From Haloarcula vallismortis ATCC 29715 (GTDB taxonomy: Archaea; Halobacteriota; Halobacteria; Halobacteriales; Haloarculaceae), in the NCBI RefSeq assembly GCF_000337775.1, contig NZ_AOLQ01000004.1:186001-250000 (forward strand): DNA of 64,000 bases, in the 5' to 3' direction. The translations under genes were made by a program, and so were the position numbers. Under the pieces are notes generated by a model. The model did no database searches, was not told the origin of the DNA, and saw only the letters and a list, made by a program, of their open reading frames with translations. Numbering within the stretch: position 1 is the stretch's first letter; every line of letters starts with the position of its first letter. Positions 35,504 to 44,463 of this stretch are shown in pieces.

Positions 35504-36337
35504 ATGCGCGACGAGGAACCAGCGGAGAACATCAGCGGCGGGACCGCTGGCGGTGGTCAGTCGGCACCGTTCGACCCGGAAACGGCAGGAACGCGAGCTG
35601 AAACTATCGTCGACCGTCTCGGTGAACTGTACTGGACGAAGACCTACGGCGGCCGGGACGCCTTCGAGTGTCTCGTCCGGACGGTTCTCAGTCAGAACAC
35701 CACTGACAAGGTGAGCCAGCCGGCCCACGACGAACTGATGGCGCGGTACGGGAGCGACGGCGGGCCTGCGAGCGGTGGCGACACCGATGCAGATCTCGCC
35801 CGCGCGCTGGCCGACGCCGACCAGCCTGAACTCGCCGAGACCATCTCCTCGGCCGGGCTGTACAACCAGAAATCCAAGCGCATTATCACACTGGCACAGC
35901 GTATCTGCGAGGAGTACGGCGGCGAGGATGGCTTCGACGAGTTCGTCAGGGAGGGCGACCCCGATGAGGTTCGGTCGACGCTACTCGACATGAACGGCGT
36001 CGGCCCGAAGACCGCCGACTGCGTCCTGCTGTTCGCAGGCGGCCGTGGCGGCGTGTTTCCCGTGGACACGCACGTCCATCGCATCACCCGCCGGATGGGG
36101 CTGGCCCCGGCAGAGGCCGACCACGAGACCGTCCGTGAGTATCTGGAACGCGACGTGCCCGCAGCGAAGTGCGGCTTCGGCCACACCGCGATGATTCAGT
36201 TCGGCCGCGAGTACTGCTCGGCCAGAAAGCCGGCCTGTCTGGACGACCCCGACGCCTGTCCGCTCGCGGGCCACTGCGACCAGGTCGGCGTGTATCCGGC
36301 CTCCGGTGACGTTGTCGACCCATCGGAAACGGTCTGA
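35504..36337 (+). CDS. nth: Endonuclease III
   Basis: A 277-residue DNA glycosylase/AP lyase for oxidised pyrimidines. The helix-hairpin-helix 'LLDMNGVGPKTADCVLL' carries the catalytic lysine, and 'FPVDTHVHRITRRMGL' the catalytic aspartate. The iron-sulphur loop has four cysteines (CxxxxxxC, CxxxxxxC, CxxxxxC in 'CSARKPACLDDPDACPLAGHC'), with the middle spacing longer than the usual CxxC. The N-terminal 40 residues are a polar extension. Start chosen at 35504. Confidence 0.92.
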   Translation: MRDEEPAENISGGTAGGGQSAPFDPETAGTRAETIVDRLGELYWTKTYGGRDAFECLVRTVLSQNTTDKVSQPAHDELMARYGSDGGPASGGDTDADLARALADADQPELAETISSAGLYNQKSKRIITLAQRICEEYGGEDGFDEFVREGDPDEVRSTLLDMNGVGPKTADCVLLFAGGRGGVFPVDTHVHRITRRMGLAPAEADHETVREYLERDVPAAKCGFGHTAMIQFGREYCSARKPACLDDPDACPLAGHCDQVGVYPASGDVVDPSETV

Positions 36338-36457
36338 TACCATATTGTACGCTGTCAGTACTACTGCTGTGTGCTGGCGTAGACTCTCTCGTATCAGAGA
36401 CCGAACTGAAGTACGTTTCAGGAAGACGTTTAGTTACCTGATAGTGACACGTTCCGT

Positions 36458-37768
36458 ATGCTCGGACCGGTATCCGACAGTGGATTAGTGCGCCGGTACT
36501 ACCTGTACCGTGCCACGATTGCTGTCGGATTCATAACACCTGTTTTCACCCTGTTTCTCCTGCGAACGCTGACCTTCACACAGGTCGGTGCCCTCTCAGC
36601 GACCTACTCAGCGTTCTCAGCCGTTGGCGAGATACCAACAGGCTACGTCGGTGACAGGCTGGGGCGGCGAGCAAGTCTCCTCCTCAGCGTGTTTTTCACC
36701 GTTCTTTCTCTGACAGGCTTCATTTTCGCTTCGGGGTTCTTCTGGTATTGTCTGCTCTATCTCTTATGGGCGCTGGCACTGACATTTCGCTCAGGCAGTA
36801 TGGATGCGTGGCTGTACGACATCCTCTCTGAACGACTCGATAGCGGGCAGTTCAGCCACGTTCGTGGCCGGGGTGACGCAGTACAGAACTGGACCGCGGC
36901 AGTATCGATGGTTATCGGTGGCCTGCTGTACGGGCTGCACCCAACTTATCCGTTTATCGCTACGGTCGTTTTCAACAGCCTCGGCTCCCTTGCGCTGCTC
37001 TCACTGCCGAAGAATCGCCAGTACACTGACCGGGGTGGCGACAGCTGCTCCGGCGACCGTCTCGAGCCACTGGAAACGATCTCTGTCATCCGTACAGCTC
37101 TGGCTCGCCCGCCGCTCCGAGCGCTGGTCCTGTACATCGGACTGTTCTATTCTGTCTTGGGCGTTGCTCACTCCTACGTCCAGCCCATGGTCGTCGAGAC
37201 GTTGGGTCCGTACGCTGCCGGTATCGGCGTTCAGGTTCCTGCTGGAGGAGCGATTACGGCGGCACGAGCAGGTGAGGCCGGCGCGGCGCTTGCGCTTGGC
37301 CTGGGCGTGCTGTACGCCGCCATGACAGCCGTCTCATCGGCTGGCGGCTACTACGCCGGCGCAATTGAGGAACGGCTCGGCGTCCGCAAAGCCGTAATCG
37401 TCGTGCCAGCCCTGACGGCTGTCGTGCTCGTGGTCCCGCTGTGGATTGCGCTCGTGGCTCTCCCGGCCTTCGCGACGATGCGAACCGCAAAGCCGCTGGT
37501 CCAGCCGATTGCCAATGGGTATATTAGCGATCATGTCGAGATGGCTGGGCGAGCAACGTTGCTTTCTGCGGTATCGATGTCGTATATGGGTCTCCGAGCA
37601 CCACTGGCACTTGCTGCCGGAATGGTGGCAGATACAACCACGGCGACCACAGCAGTTGCAGCGCTTGGCGGCCTGTTTCTCGCCGCTGGCGGCGCAGTCT
37701 GGCTGCTCGGGGAGATCGCCCCCGAGACAGCCACCGCTTCGGGTGACAGGGCCAGCAAATCAGCGTGA
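36458..37768 (+). CDS. Major facilitator superfamily transporter
   Basis: A 436-residue, 12-helix MFS protein. The loop between helices 2 and 3 has 'GDRLGRRASLLL', the MFS motif A. 'GSMDAWLYDILSERLDSGQFSHVRGRGDAVQNW' is typical of the subgroup of uncharacterised exporters. No neighbour indicates the substrate. Confidence 0.85.
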   Translation: MLGPVSDSGLVRRYYLYRATIAVGFITPVFTLFLLRTLTFTQVGALSATYSAFSAVGEIPTGYVGDRLGRRASLLLSVFFTVLSLTGFIFASGFFWYCLLYLLWALALTFRSGSMDAWLYDILSERLDSGQFSHVRGRGDAVQNWTAAVSMVIGGLLYGLHPTYPFIATVVFNSLGSLALLSLPKNRQYTDRGGDSCSGDRLEPLETISVIRTALARPPLRALVLYIGLFYSVLGVAHSYVQPMVVETLGPYAAGIGVQVPAGGAITAARAGEAGAALALGLGVLYAAMTAVSSAGGYYAGAIEERLGVRKAVIVVPALTAVVLVVPLWIALVALPAFATMRTAKPLVQPIANGYISDHVEMAGRATLLSAVSMSYMGLRAPLALAAGMVADTTTATTAVAALGGLFLAAGGAVWLLGEIAPETATASGDRASKSA

Positions 37769-37879
37769 GACATCCAGCAGCAGTCTGTCGGGAGTTTCCA
37801 CACCGTGGTTAGATAGAACTCTTCTGCGGGCGAGAAGTGAGCCCCTGACTATAACGGGCCCTGTCCGCTCGTGTCTCCG

Positions 37880-38911
37880 TCACTCCCTGTGACCCCACCG
37901 CTCCCCGTCGTCGCCGTACCGCGCACTCACGATGCGGTTGAACTGGTCGTCGGACAGCGAGATGTCGGCCGCCCCGACGTTCTCGTCGAGCTGGTCGACG
38001 GTGCGGGCGCCGACGATAGGGACGCAGGTGATGTCGGGCTGTTCGATGAGCCAGCGGAGCGCGACCTGCGCGGGCGTGGCGTCGAGTTCGTCCGCAACAG
38101 CACGGAGTTCGTCGAGCACGTGCCAGCCACGCTCGGAGAGGTAGAAGTCCTCGAAGCGGTCGGACAGCGAGCCGCGAGCGCCTTCCGGCCCCTCGAAGGC
38201 CGTCGGGTCGTCGTCGTCCGTGCGCTCGTACTTGCCCGTGAGGAAGCCGCCGGCCAGCGGCGAGTACGGACAGACAGCGATGTCTTGGTCGGCACAGACG
38301 TCGAGGTAGTCTTTCACGTCGTCGCGGTAGCCGGCGTGGAACAACGGTTGTGTCACCTCGAAGCGCTCGTAATCCTCGACGTCGCTTTTCCAGAGGGCCT
38401 TCGTTAGCTGCCAGGCGGCCATCGTCGACGCGCCGAGGTGATGGACCTTGCCCGCACGGACGAGGTCGTCGAGCGTCGACAGCGTCTCCTCGATGTCGCT
38501 GTGCTCGTCCCAGCGGTGGATGTAGTAGAGGTCAAGATAGTCCGTGTCGAGGCGGTCCAGCGTCCCCTCGATCTGTGCGCGGATGTGTTTGCGGCCCAGG
38601 CCCGAATCGTTGGGGCCGGGTTCGCCGCGGCCGTCGAAGGGGAAGTACACCTTCGAGGCGATGACGAAGTCCTCGCGGTCGTAGTCCTCCAGCCACTCGC
38701 CGATGTACTCTTCGCTAGTGCCGTTTGGGTTGCCGTAGACGTTGGCGGTGTCGATGAAGTTGATGCCCCGTTCCCACGCCGCGTCGAGCAGGTCGTGGGC
38801 TTCCTCGCGGTCGGTTTCGACGACGCCGCCGGTCTCCCGGCCGAAGCGCCACGTGCCGAAACACAGCTGTGACACTGTCGTCCCGGTCGAACCGAGTCTG
38901 GTGTATTCCAT
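37880..38911 (-). CDS. Aldo/keto reductase
   Basis: A 343-residue NAD(P)H-dependent oxidoreductase. 'YTRLGSTGTTVSQLCFGTWRFG' is the family start, 'INFIDTANVYGN' has the catalytic aspartate and tyrosine, 'DFVIASKVYFPFDG' the lysine, and 'YYIHRWD' the histidine. 'CVPIVGARTVDQLDENVGA' binds the nucleotide. It belongs to the YghZ/KCNAB-like set; the substrate is not predictable. The start at 38911 agrees with the family N-terminus. Confidence 0.9.
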   Translation of the reverse strand: MEYTRLGSTGTTVSQLCFGTWRFGRETGGVVETDREEAHDLLDAAWERGINFIDTANVYGNPNGTSEEYIGEWLEDYDREDFVIASKVYFPFDGRGEPGPNDSGLGRKHIRAQIEGTLDRLDTDYLDLYYIHRWDEHSDIEETLSTLDDLVRAGKVHHLGASTMAAWQLTKALWKSDVEDYERFEVTQPLFHAGYRDDVKDYLDVCADQDIAVCPYSPLAGGFLTGKYERTDDDDPTAFEGPEGARGSLSDRFEDFYLSERGWHVLDELRAVADELDATPAQVALRWLIEQPDITCVPIVGARTVDQLDENVGAADISLSDDQFNRIVSARYGDDGERWGHRE

Positions 38912-38973
38912 ATCGGGGCCACGACGGGCTAGCGGAAAAAGCGACGCGGTCCCGGCGAAGACTGTCCGGTACT

Positions 38974-39393
38974 CTACGGCCGCTTCACGGACGCCGTGAC
39001 AATCAGCCCGGTCACCAGGAGAAACGCCGTCAGTGAGAGGTTCGGCACAGTCAGTCCAAGCACCCGATACTGTATCTGTGCACAACTGACCGCTCCGAGG
39101 CCGCAGGTCGTCTGGCTCACCTGCAGCCAGGAGTGATACGCGGCGATAGCGGCTCCCGGCACCGAAAGTGGGAGCGCCGTCCGGACGACGCCGGGGCGGC
39201 CTTCAACGGCGGCAACGCCGAGAACGACCACCAGCGGATACATGAGGATGCGCTGATACCAGCAGAGCCGGCAGGGCGTGAGTCCGAGACCCAGCGAGAG
39301 ATAGAGGCTGCCGGCCGTCGCAACGGTCGCGACGACAGTCGCGGCGGCCAGCAGGAATCGAGATCGGCCGGAGACGAATCGGAAGTCGACCAC
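38974..39393 (-). CDS. dsbB: Disulfide bond formation protein, DsbB family
   Basis: A 139-residue four-helix membrane protein that passes electrons from a thiol oxidase to quinones. 'LTPCRLCWYQRILMYPL' holds the CxxC active site after helix 1, and 'TTCGLGAVSCAQ' the second cysteine pair. The most likely start is the GTG at 39393, because the frame upstream lacks membrane character. Confidence 0.9.
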   Translation of the reverse strand: MVDFRFVSGRSRFLLAAATVVATVATAGSLYLSLGLGLTPCRLCWYQRILMYPLVVVLGVAAVEGRPGVVRTALPLSVPGAAIAAYHSWLQVSQTTCGLGAVSCAQIQYRVLGLTVPNLSLTAFLLVTGLIVTASVKRP

Positions 39394-39492
39394 AGCGAAA
39401 CTGACGACGGCCGGCAAAAAAGCGTTCCGAGACCCGCGTTGGGGTGGCTTGGCAACACTCGCTTTTTCAGTCCCGCCGCCGACAGCCAGCGT

Positions 39493-39795
39493 ATGCCCGA
39501 CGATTCTGATCCCGAGGCGAACCTCGAACAGTGGAAGTCCGCGATGCAAGAAGAACACGCCGAGGCCATCTCGAACCCGGACCCCGACGAGTCCCATCAG
39601 ATAGAGGGTGTGGCACAGGTCACGTATCGAGTGACCTTCGACTACGACGCCGAGGACGACGCGCTCGAACGGGCAAGTGCGGAGGAGGTCGACGACCTGA
39701 CCGACCCCGAACTGCTCTCCTGTGCGTGTGGCGTCCGCGGGATGACGCCCGCGGAAGCCAGAGAGCACATTGCTGCCGCTGTCGAGCGAGAATAA
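39493..39795 (+). CDS. Small conserved haloarchaeal protein of unknown function
   Basis: A 100-residue acidic protein. The C-terminal part 'LLSCACGVRGMTPAEAREHIAAAVERE' has a CxC that could bind metal or be redox active. No family recognised. It starts about 100 bases from the divergent dsbB. Confidence 0.7.
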   Translation: MPDDSDPEANLEQWKSAMQEEHAEAISNPDPDESHQIEGVAQVTYRVTFDYDAEDDALERASAEEVDDLTDPELLSCACGVRGMTPAEAREHIAAAVERE

Positions 39796-39814
39796 GCCGG
39801 TCCGAACTGCCGAC

Positions 39815-40363
39815 TCAGTCGTGGATGGTCACGCCGTCTTGGTCGACCGAGATATCGAGCAGACTGGTCACCTCGTAGTCGGTGTTGTCAAGGGCCGACT
39901 CGCCCTGTTTGCGGAAGACGACGACGATGTCCGAGATGTTCGCCCCGATGTCGTCGAGCGCCTCGCAGATGGAAGCCATCGTCCCGCCGGTCGAGAGCAG
40001 GTCGTCGACGATGAGCAGGTCGTCGCCCGCCTCGATGTCGTTGATGAACATCTCCGACTCGGAGTAGCCGGTGGTCTTGTGCAGCGGGACCTCGTCTTCG
40101 AGCCCGTAGGAGCGCTTGCGGATGACCACGAGCGGGATATCCGTCTGGAGCGAGAGCGCGGTCGCGATGTGGATACCCATCGCTTCCGGTGCAACGATCT
40201 TGTCCACGTCGAGATCGGCCGCCCGTGTCACGCCGACGACGACCTCGCGGAGGAGTTCCGGCTCTAGCATCGGGACGCCGTTGCTGAGCGGGTGGACTAG
40301 GTAGGAGTATCCATCCTTGTCGATAATCGGGGCCTCGTGTAGCGACTCGCGGAGCTTCTCCAT
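39815..40363 (-). CDS. hpt: Hypoxanthine/purine phosphoribosyltransferase
   Basis: A 182-residue type I PRTase for purine salvage. 'DDLLIVDDLLSTGGTMASI' is the PRPP-binding loop. 'MEKLRESLHEAPIIDKDGYSYLVHPLSNGVPMLEPELL' is the archaeal Hpt-type N-terminus, and 'IRKRSYGLEDEV' the flexible loop. The specificity for hypoxanthine or adenine cannot be told from sequence alone. Start set at 40363. Confidence 0.9.
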   Translation of the reverse strand: MEKLRESLHEAPIIDKDGYSYLVHPLSNGVPMLEPELLREVVVGVTRAADLDVDKIVAPEAMGIHIATALSLQTDIPLVVIRKRSYGLEDEVPLHKTTGYSESEMFINDIEAGDDLLIVDDLLSTGGTMASICEALDDIGANISDIVVVFRKQGESALDNTDYEVTSLLDISVDQDGVTIHD

Positions 40364-40460
40364 GCCTCCGTTACCTGAAGGGAGATAATAAACTGTTCGA
40401 GGGCGGGCCGTGGTGTGCGCCGATTCACGATGGCGGTGCGTTCGACAAAACTGAGCGGCC

Positions 40461-41984
40461 TCAGTCCGCCGTCGAGGCCGACCGGTCCCCGTTCGTCTCG
40501 AACGGGCTGTCCTCGATGATGTCCCGGGCGGTGTGTTCGCCGCTGATGAGACACATCGGCATCCCGATGCCGGGCGTCGTGTAGGCCCCGGTGTAGTAGA
40601 GTCCGTCAAGGCCGGCGCGGTGGCCGGGGCGGAGCGGCCCGGTCTGGAACAACGTGTGTGCCAGCCCGAGCGCCGTTCCCTGCGGGTCGCCGAAGCGGTC
40701 GGCGAACTCGCGGACACATGCCGTCTCCTCGACGACGATGCGGTCCCGGAGGTCCACGCCGGTCTGTTCGGCGAGGTCGGAGAGCACGAACTCGCGGTAC
40801 TCCTCGCGAATCTCGGGGCCGTCGTCCAGCCCCGGCGCGATGGGGACGAGGACGACGACGGCGTGGTGGCCGTCGGGAGCGACCGTCTCGTCGGTCTTGG
40901 ACGTGACTGAGAGGTAATAGGCGGGGTCGTCGGGCCACGCCGGGCGGTCGAATATCTGCTCGAAGTGGCCGTCCCAGTCCGTCGGCAGGACCAGCGAGTG
41001 GTGGGCCAGCGGGTCTACGTCGCCCTCGACGCCGAGATACAGCATGAACGCCGACGGCGCGTACGTCTGGTCGTTCCAGTGATCCGGGTCGTGGTCACGA
41101 ACGGCGGGATCGAGCAGATTCTGTTCGGTGTAGGCGGGGTTGGCGTTGCTGACCACGAGGTCGGAGGCGACGACGCCGTCCTCGGTGGTCAGTTCGAACT
41201 CCCCTGCCTCGCCGGCGATGTGCTGGACCTCGGTCCCTGTCTGAATTTCGACGCCGAGTTCGCGGGCCAGCGACCCGAGGCCGTCGACGACGCCGGCGAT
41301 ACCGCCTTCGGGGTAGAACACGTTCATGTTCAGGTCGACGTGGCTCATGATGCTGTACAGCGCCGGGGTGTTGTGTGGCGCGCCGCCCAGAAACACCAGC
41401 GTGTATTCGAGCAACTGGCGGAGCTTGGGGTGGTCGACGTAGCGGCTGACGTAGTCGTCCATCGAGCCAAAGAGCCGCGCCCGCGGCGCGAGCGGGAGCA
41501 GGTCGGTGTCGACGTAGTCACGCAGCCGTTCGCGACCCTCGTAGACGACCCGCTCCATCGCCAGGTCGTAGTTCTGTTCGGCCCGTTCGAGATACTCGGC
41601 CAGCGCGTCGCCGGCCCCCTCCTCGTAGGACTCGAACACCTCGCGGGCGTTCTCGCGGTTCGGCCGCATCGTTACGCGGTCGCCGTCCTTCCAGAACACC
41701 CGGTACTGGGGGTCCAGCCGCTCCAGTTCGTAGTAGTCCGCGGGCTCGCGGTCGAAGTGGCCGAAGAATCGCTCGAACACGTCGGGCATCAGGTACCACG
41801 ACGGACCGGTGTCGAACCGGAAGCCGTCGCGTTCGAGGACGCCCGCGTGGCCGCCGAGGCGGTCGTGGCGTTCGAGCAGTCGCACGTCGGCCCCGGCGTC
41901 GGCGAGATAGCACGCGGCGGAGAGGCCGCCGAAGCCGCCGCCGACGACGGTCACCGTTTGGTCGTGGGTGAGCCCATCACGCAT
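40461..41984 (-). CDS. crtI: Carotenoid (phytoene-type) desaturase
   Basis: A 507-residue FAD-dependent desaturase. 'VTVVGGGFGGLSAACYLADAGADVRLLERHDRLGG' is the FAD-binding Rossmann start, 'FRFDTGPSWYLMPDVFERFF' the family signature, and 'GLYYTGAYTTPGIGMPMCLISG' the C-terminal FAD segment. Haloarchaea have several CrtI/CrtD homologues; this is most likely phytoene desaturase, but a carotenoid 3,4-desaturase cannot be excluded. It is divergent from a Brp/Blh-like gene, which points to retinal or bacterioruberin metabolism. Confidence 0.88.
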   Translation of the reverse strand: MRDGLTHDQTVTVVGGGFGGLSAACYLADAGADVRLLERHDRLGGHAGVLERDGFRFDTGPSWYLMPDVFERFFGHFDREPADYYELERLDPQYRVFWKDGDRVTMRPNRENAREVFESYEEGAGDALAEYLERAEQNYDLAMERVVYEGRERLRDYVDTDLLPLAPRARLFGSMDDYVSRYVDHPKLRQLLEYTLVFLGGAPHNTPALYSIMSHVDLNMNVFYPEGGIAGVVDGLGSLARELGVEIQTGTEVQHIAGEAGEFELTTEDGVVASDLVVSNANPAYTEQNLLDPAVRDHDPDHWNDQTYAPSAFMLYLGVEGDVDPLAHHSLVLPTDWDGHFEQIFDRPAWPDDPAYYLSVTSKTDETVAPDGHHAVVVLVPIAPGLDDGPEIREEYREFVLSDLAEQTGVDLRDRIVVEETACVREFADRFGDPQGTALGLAHTLFQTGPLRPGHRAGLDGLYYTGAYTTPGIGMPMCLISGEHTARDIIEDSPFETNGDRSASTAD

Positions 41985-42133
41985 AGCAGACGCTAGCGAC
42001 TATGCCTGAAAAAGGGTTGTCTGGATTCTCAGGACCTCATAACAGACACCGTCATAATTAATTCACTGGTCCGTTCTCAGTTCGCTGGAATCCCTTGTTT
42101 CGTTTATACTGAGCTTTTCCCTAGGGTCGCCGT

Positions 42134-43198
42134 ATGCGAACAATCAGCCTGGGGTCCGTCTGGAACCGGCACCGGGACACCGACCGTCACCCGTCGCTCT
42201 GGCTCTCACGGGCGAGCCTGCTGATTCTCGCCGTCGCCTTCGGTCTCCTCGGCGCTGTCGGTGTCAGGGTTCCCCTCCGTGCCCAGATGGTCGTGTACCT
42301 CGTCGGGATGGTCGCGCTCAATCTCCCGCATGGCGGCTACGAGCACTTCGAGAACCTCCGTCGCCGTCGCCCCTCCTTTCGCTGGCGATACGTCGCGGTG
42401 TATCTGGCGGCCATCGGCGGGTTCGTCGGCCTGTTCCTTGCCGCACCCGTTGCCGGCCTCGCGCTGGCCCTGACCGTCGCCATGGCGAAGGGTGGCCTTG
42501 GCGGCCTGCAGGTGCTGGCGGCCACGAGCGGCACCGAGCACCTTCAGACACGGTTCCAGCGGGGGCTGGCGGCGGCCGTCCGGGGCGGCGCGGTGATGCT
42601 CGTCCCAATCGTGTTCTGGCCAGAGACGTTCCACGCCTTCAGTTCGCTGATGGTCGGCCTCGTCGAACCCGGGGCACTCTCGGCGTACGCAGGCTCGTTC
42701 GACACGACCCGGCTCGTCATCGGGTCTGGCTACGGCCTCGCGCTGACAACGCACATCCTGCTGGGTTACGTGCGCGGCGGCGGCCGCTCCTGGCTCGTTG
42801 ACGCGGGCGAGTCGCTGCTGCTGACGGCGTACTTCGCGTTCGTTCCGGTCCTCGTCGCCGTCGGCCTGTACTTCCCGTTCTGGTACTCCGCCAGACAGGT
42901 GGCGCGGACGGCGACCGTCGAGGACGAGCCGGTCGGCGACGAGCGCTGGGACCTGCTGGGCGGCGCGGACCCCTCGACTGTCGCATTGCGCGCCTGGGTC
43001 GTCCTCGTCGTCGGGGCGCTTGCCACCTTCGGCGTCCTCGTCGGCGTCTACTGGGCGTTCCCGAACCCGCTGGGCACGAGCGACCTACTCCCCGGCGCGG
43101 TGGCGTTCTGGAGTATGTTCATCAGTATCGTCGCGCTACCCCACATCGTCGTCGGGTCAGTCCTGGACCGGGACCGGGGTATCTGGTACGTGCCGTGA
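42134..43198 (+). CDS. Divergent Brp/Blh-like membrane protein
   Basis: A 354-residue membrane protein with about nine helices. 'VALNLPHGGYEHFENL' and 'FVPVLVAVGLYFPFWYSARQVAR' align by pattern with the Brp/Blh beta-carotene 15,15'-dioxygenase family. In that family, from memory, the second segment is WHxxRH with two iron-ligand histidines; here they read Tyr and Gln. The first segment keeps PHG and a later His. Dioxygenase activity is therefore doubtful. It faces crtI across a 149-base shared upstream region. Confidence 0.6.
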   Translation: MRTISLGSVWNRHRDTDRHPSLWLSRASLLILAVAFGLLGAVGVRVPLRAQMVVYLVGMVALNLPHGGYEHFENLRRRRPSFRWRYVAVYLAAIGGFVGLFLAAPVAGLALALTVAMAKGGLGGLQVLAATSGTEHLQTRFQRGLAAAVRGGAVMLVPIVFWPETFHAFSSLMVGLVEPGALSAYAGSFDTTRLVIGSGYGLALTTHILLGYVRGGGRSWLVDAGESLLLTAYFAFVPVLVAVGLYFPFWYSARQVARTATVEDEPVGDERWDLLGGADPSTVALRAWVVLVVGALATFGVLVGVYWAFPNPLGTSDLLPGAVAFWSMFISIVALPHIVVGSVLDRDRGIWYVP

Positions 43199-43276
43199 GG
43201 GCCCACTCCCGCGAAGGACTGTGACACCGACCCGCAGATGACTAGGTTTCTGTAGCTGGCGGACACCTGGAACGAT

Positions 43277-44455
43277 ATGTCCGAGCTGCGCCCTGTCCCG
43301 GTGACCGACTGTGAAGCCTGCCAGCGGATACTCCAGTACGCGTTTACGCCCGAAACGGGTCCGGTGACACCGGATTCAGACGGCGACTGGCCGCCGTCAC
43401 TGTTCGACCAGCGAGGCCTTTACCACGACGATAGCCTCCGTGCGGTCTGCAAGCTCTACTATCTCGACACGACCGTTCGCGGCGCGGCGACGACGGTCGG
43501 CGGCCTCGGTGCGGTTGCGACGCCACCCGAACAACGCGGACAGGGATACGCCGCCGACCTCTGTCGGCACGCACTGCGTGAGTATCGCGAGGCCGGCGTC
43601 GACTTCGTCACGCTCTGGCCGTTTTCGACCCCGTTCTACCGTCGTCTGGGCTGGGGCACGGCGAACACCTATCGGCGCTTCGACCTGCCGCCGTCGGCGC
43701 TTCCGGACTCCGACGTTGCTGGACAAATGGTCCGCCTTGACGCTGACGACTGGGAGCGGCTCCGTCAGGTCGAGACCGCGAGGACGCTCTCGCTCCGCCG
43801 CTCGGAAGCGTGGTGGCGCGAGCGGACGCTCGCCGACTGGGACGGCGGCGGCGTCCCGTACTGCTACGGCTACGAACGTGACGGGGACCTCCGTGGATAT
43901 CTCGTGTACACTGTCGCGGACGATGCCGACCGCACGCTCTCGGTTTCGAACTTCGCGGCCGTCGACGAGGAGGCCCGCCGCGCGCTGTTCGCATTTCTCG
44001 AGAATCACGGGGCACAGATCGAGCGCGTCACGCTCCAGCTGCCACCCGACGCCGACCTCCTCCACCGCGTCGACGACCCCGGCGCGGTCGACTGTACAGT
44101 CGAGTCCGGACCGATGGTTCGGCTCACCGACGTGGGGCATCTCGAACGTCTCGACTGGCCCGATAGTGACCTCGCCTGTACCCTCGCAATCAGTGATCCG
44201 CTGCTCGACCGCAACGACGGCCTGTTCGAACTGTCAGTGAACGGTGGCACCGCGACGGTCGACCCGCTTTCGTCCAGTGACTCGACGGCCGACGTGACCG
44301 TCGACATTGCGACCCTTTCCCAGCTGGCCGTCGGCACGCACGGCGTCGACGCCGCTGAACGCCTGTCCGGGCTGGAGATACGCGACGAGTCGGTTCGCGA
44401 CCCGCTCGAAGACGTTTTCCAGCCCGAATCCGTCTATCTGGGCGAGTTCTTTTGA
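43277..44455 (+). CDS. GNAT acetyltransferase, Eis-like
   Basis: A 392-residue protein with tandem N-acetyltransferase folds and an SCP2-like C-terminal domain, as in the Eis family. The acetyl-CoA loop is 'VATPPEQRGQGYAADLCRHAL', and 'LWPFSTPFYRRLGWGTANTYRRF' is the usual follow-up. Mycobacterial Eis acetylates aminoglycosides and proteins; the archaeal substrate is unknown. The C-terminus '...YLGEFF' ends in a carboxylate that serves as the general base in Eis. Confidence 0.85.
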   Translation: MSELRPVPVTDCEACQRILQYAFTPETGPVTPDSDGDWPPSLFDQRGLYHDDSLRAVCKLYYLDTTVRGAATTVGGLGAVATPPEQRGQGYAADLCRHALREYREAGVDFVTLWPFSTPFYRRLGWGTANTYRRFDLPPSALPDSDVAGQMVRLDADDWERLRQVETARTLSLRRSEAWWRERTLADWDGGGVPYCYGYERDGDLRGYLVYTVADDADRTLSVSNFAAVDEEARRALFAFLENHGAQIERVTLQLPPDADLLHRVDDPGAVDCTVESGPMVRLTDVGHLERLDWPDSDLACTLAISDPLLDRNDGLFELSVNGGTATVDPLSSSDSTADVTVDIATLSQLAVGTHGVDAAERLSGLEIRDESVRDPLEDVFQPESVYLGEFF

Positions 44456-44463
44456 ACGGGCCG

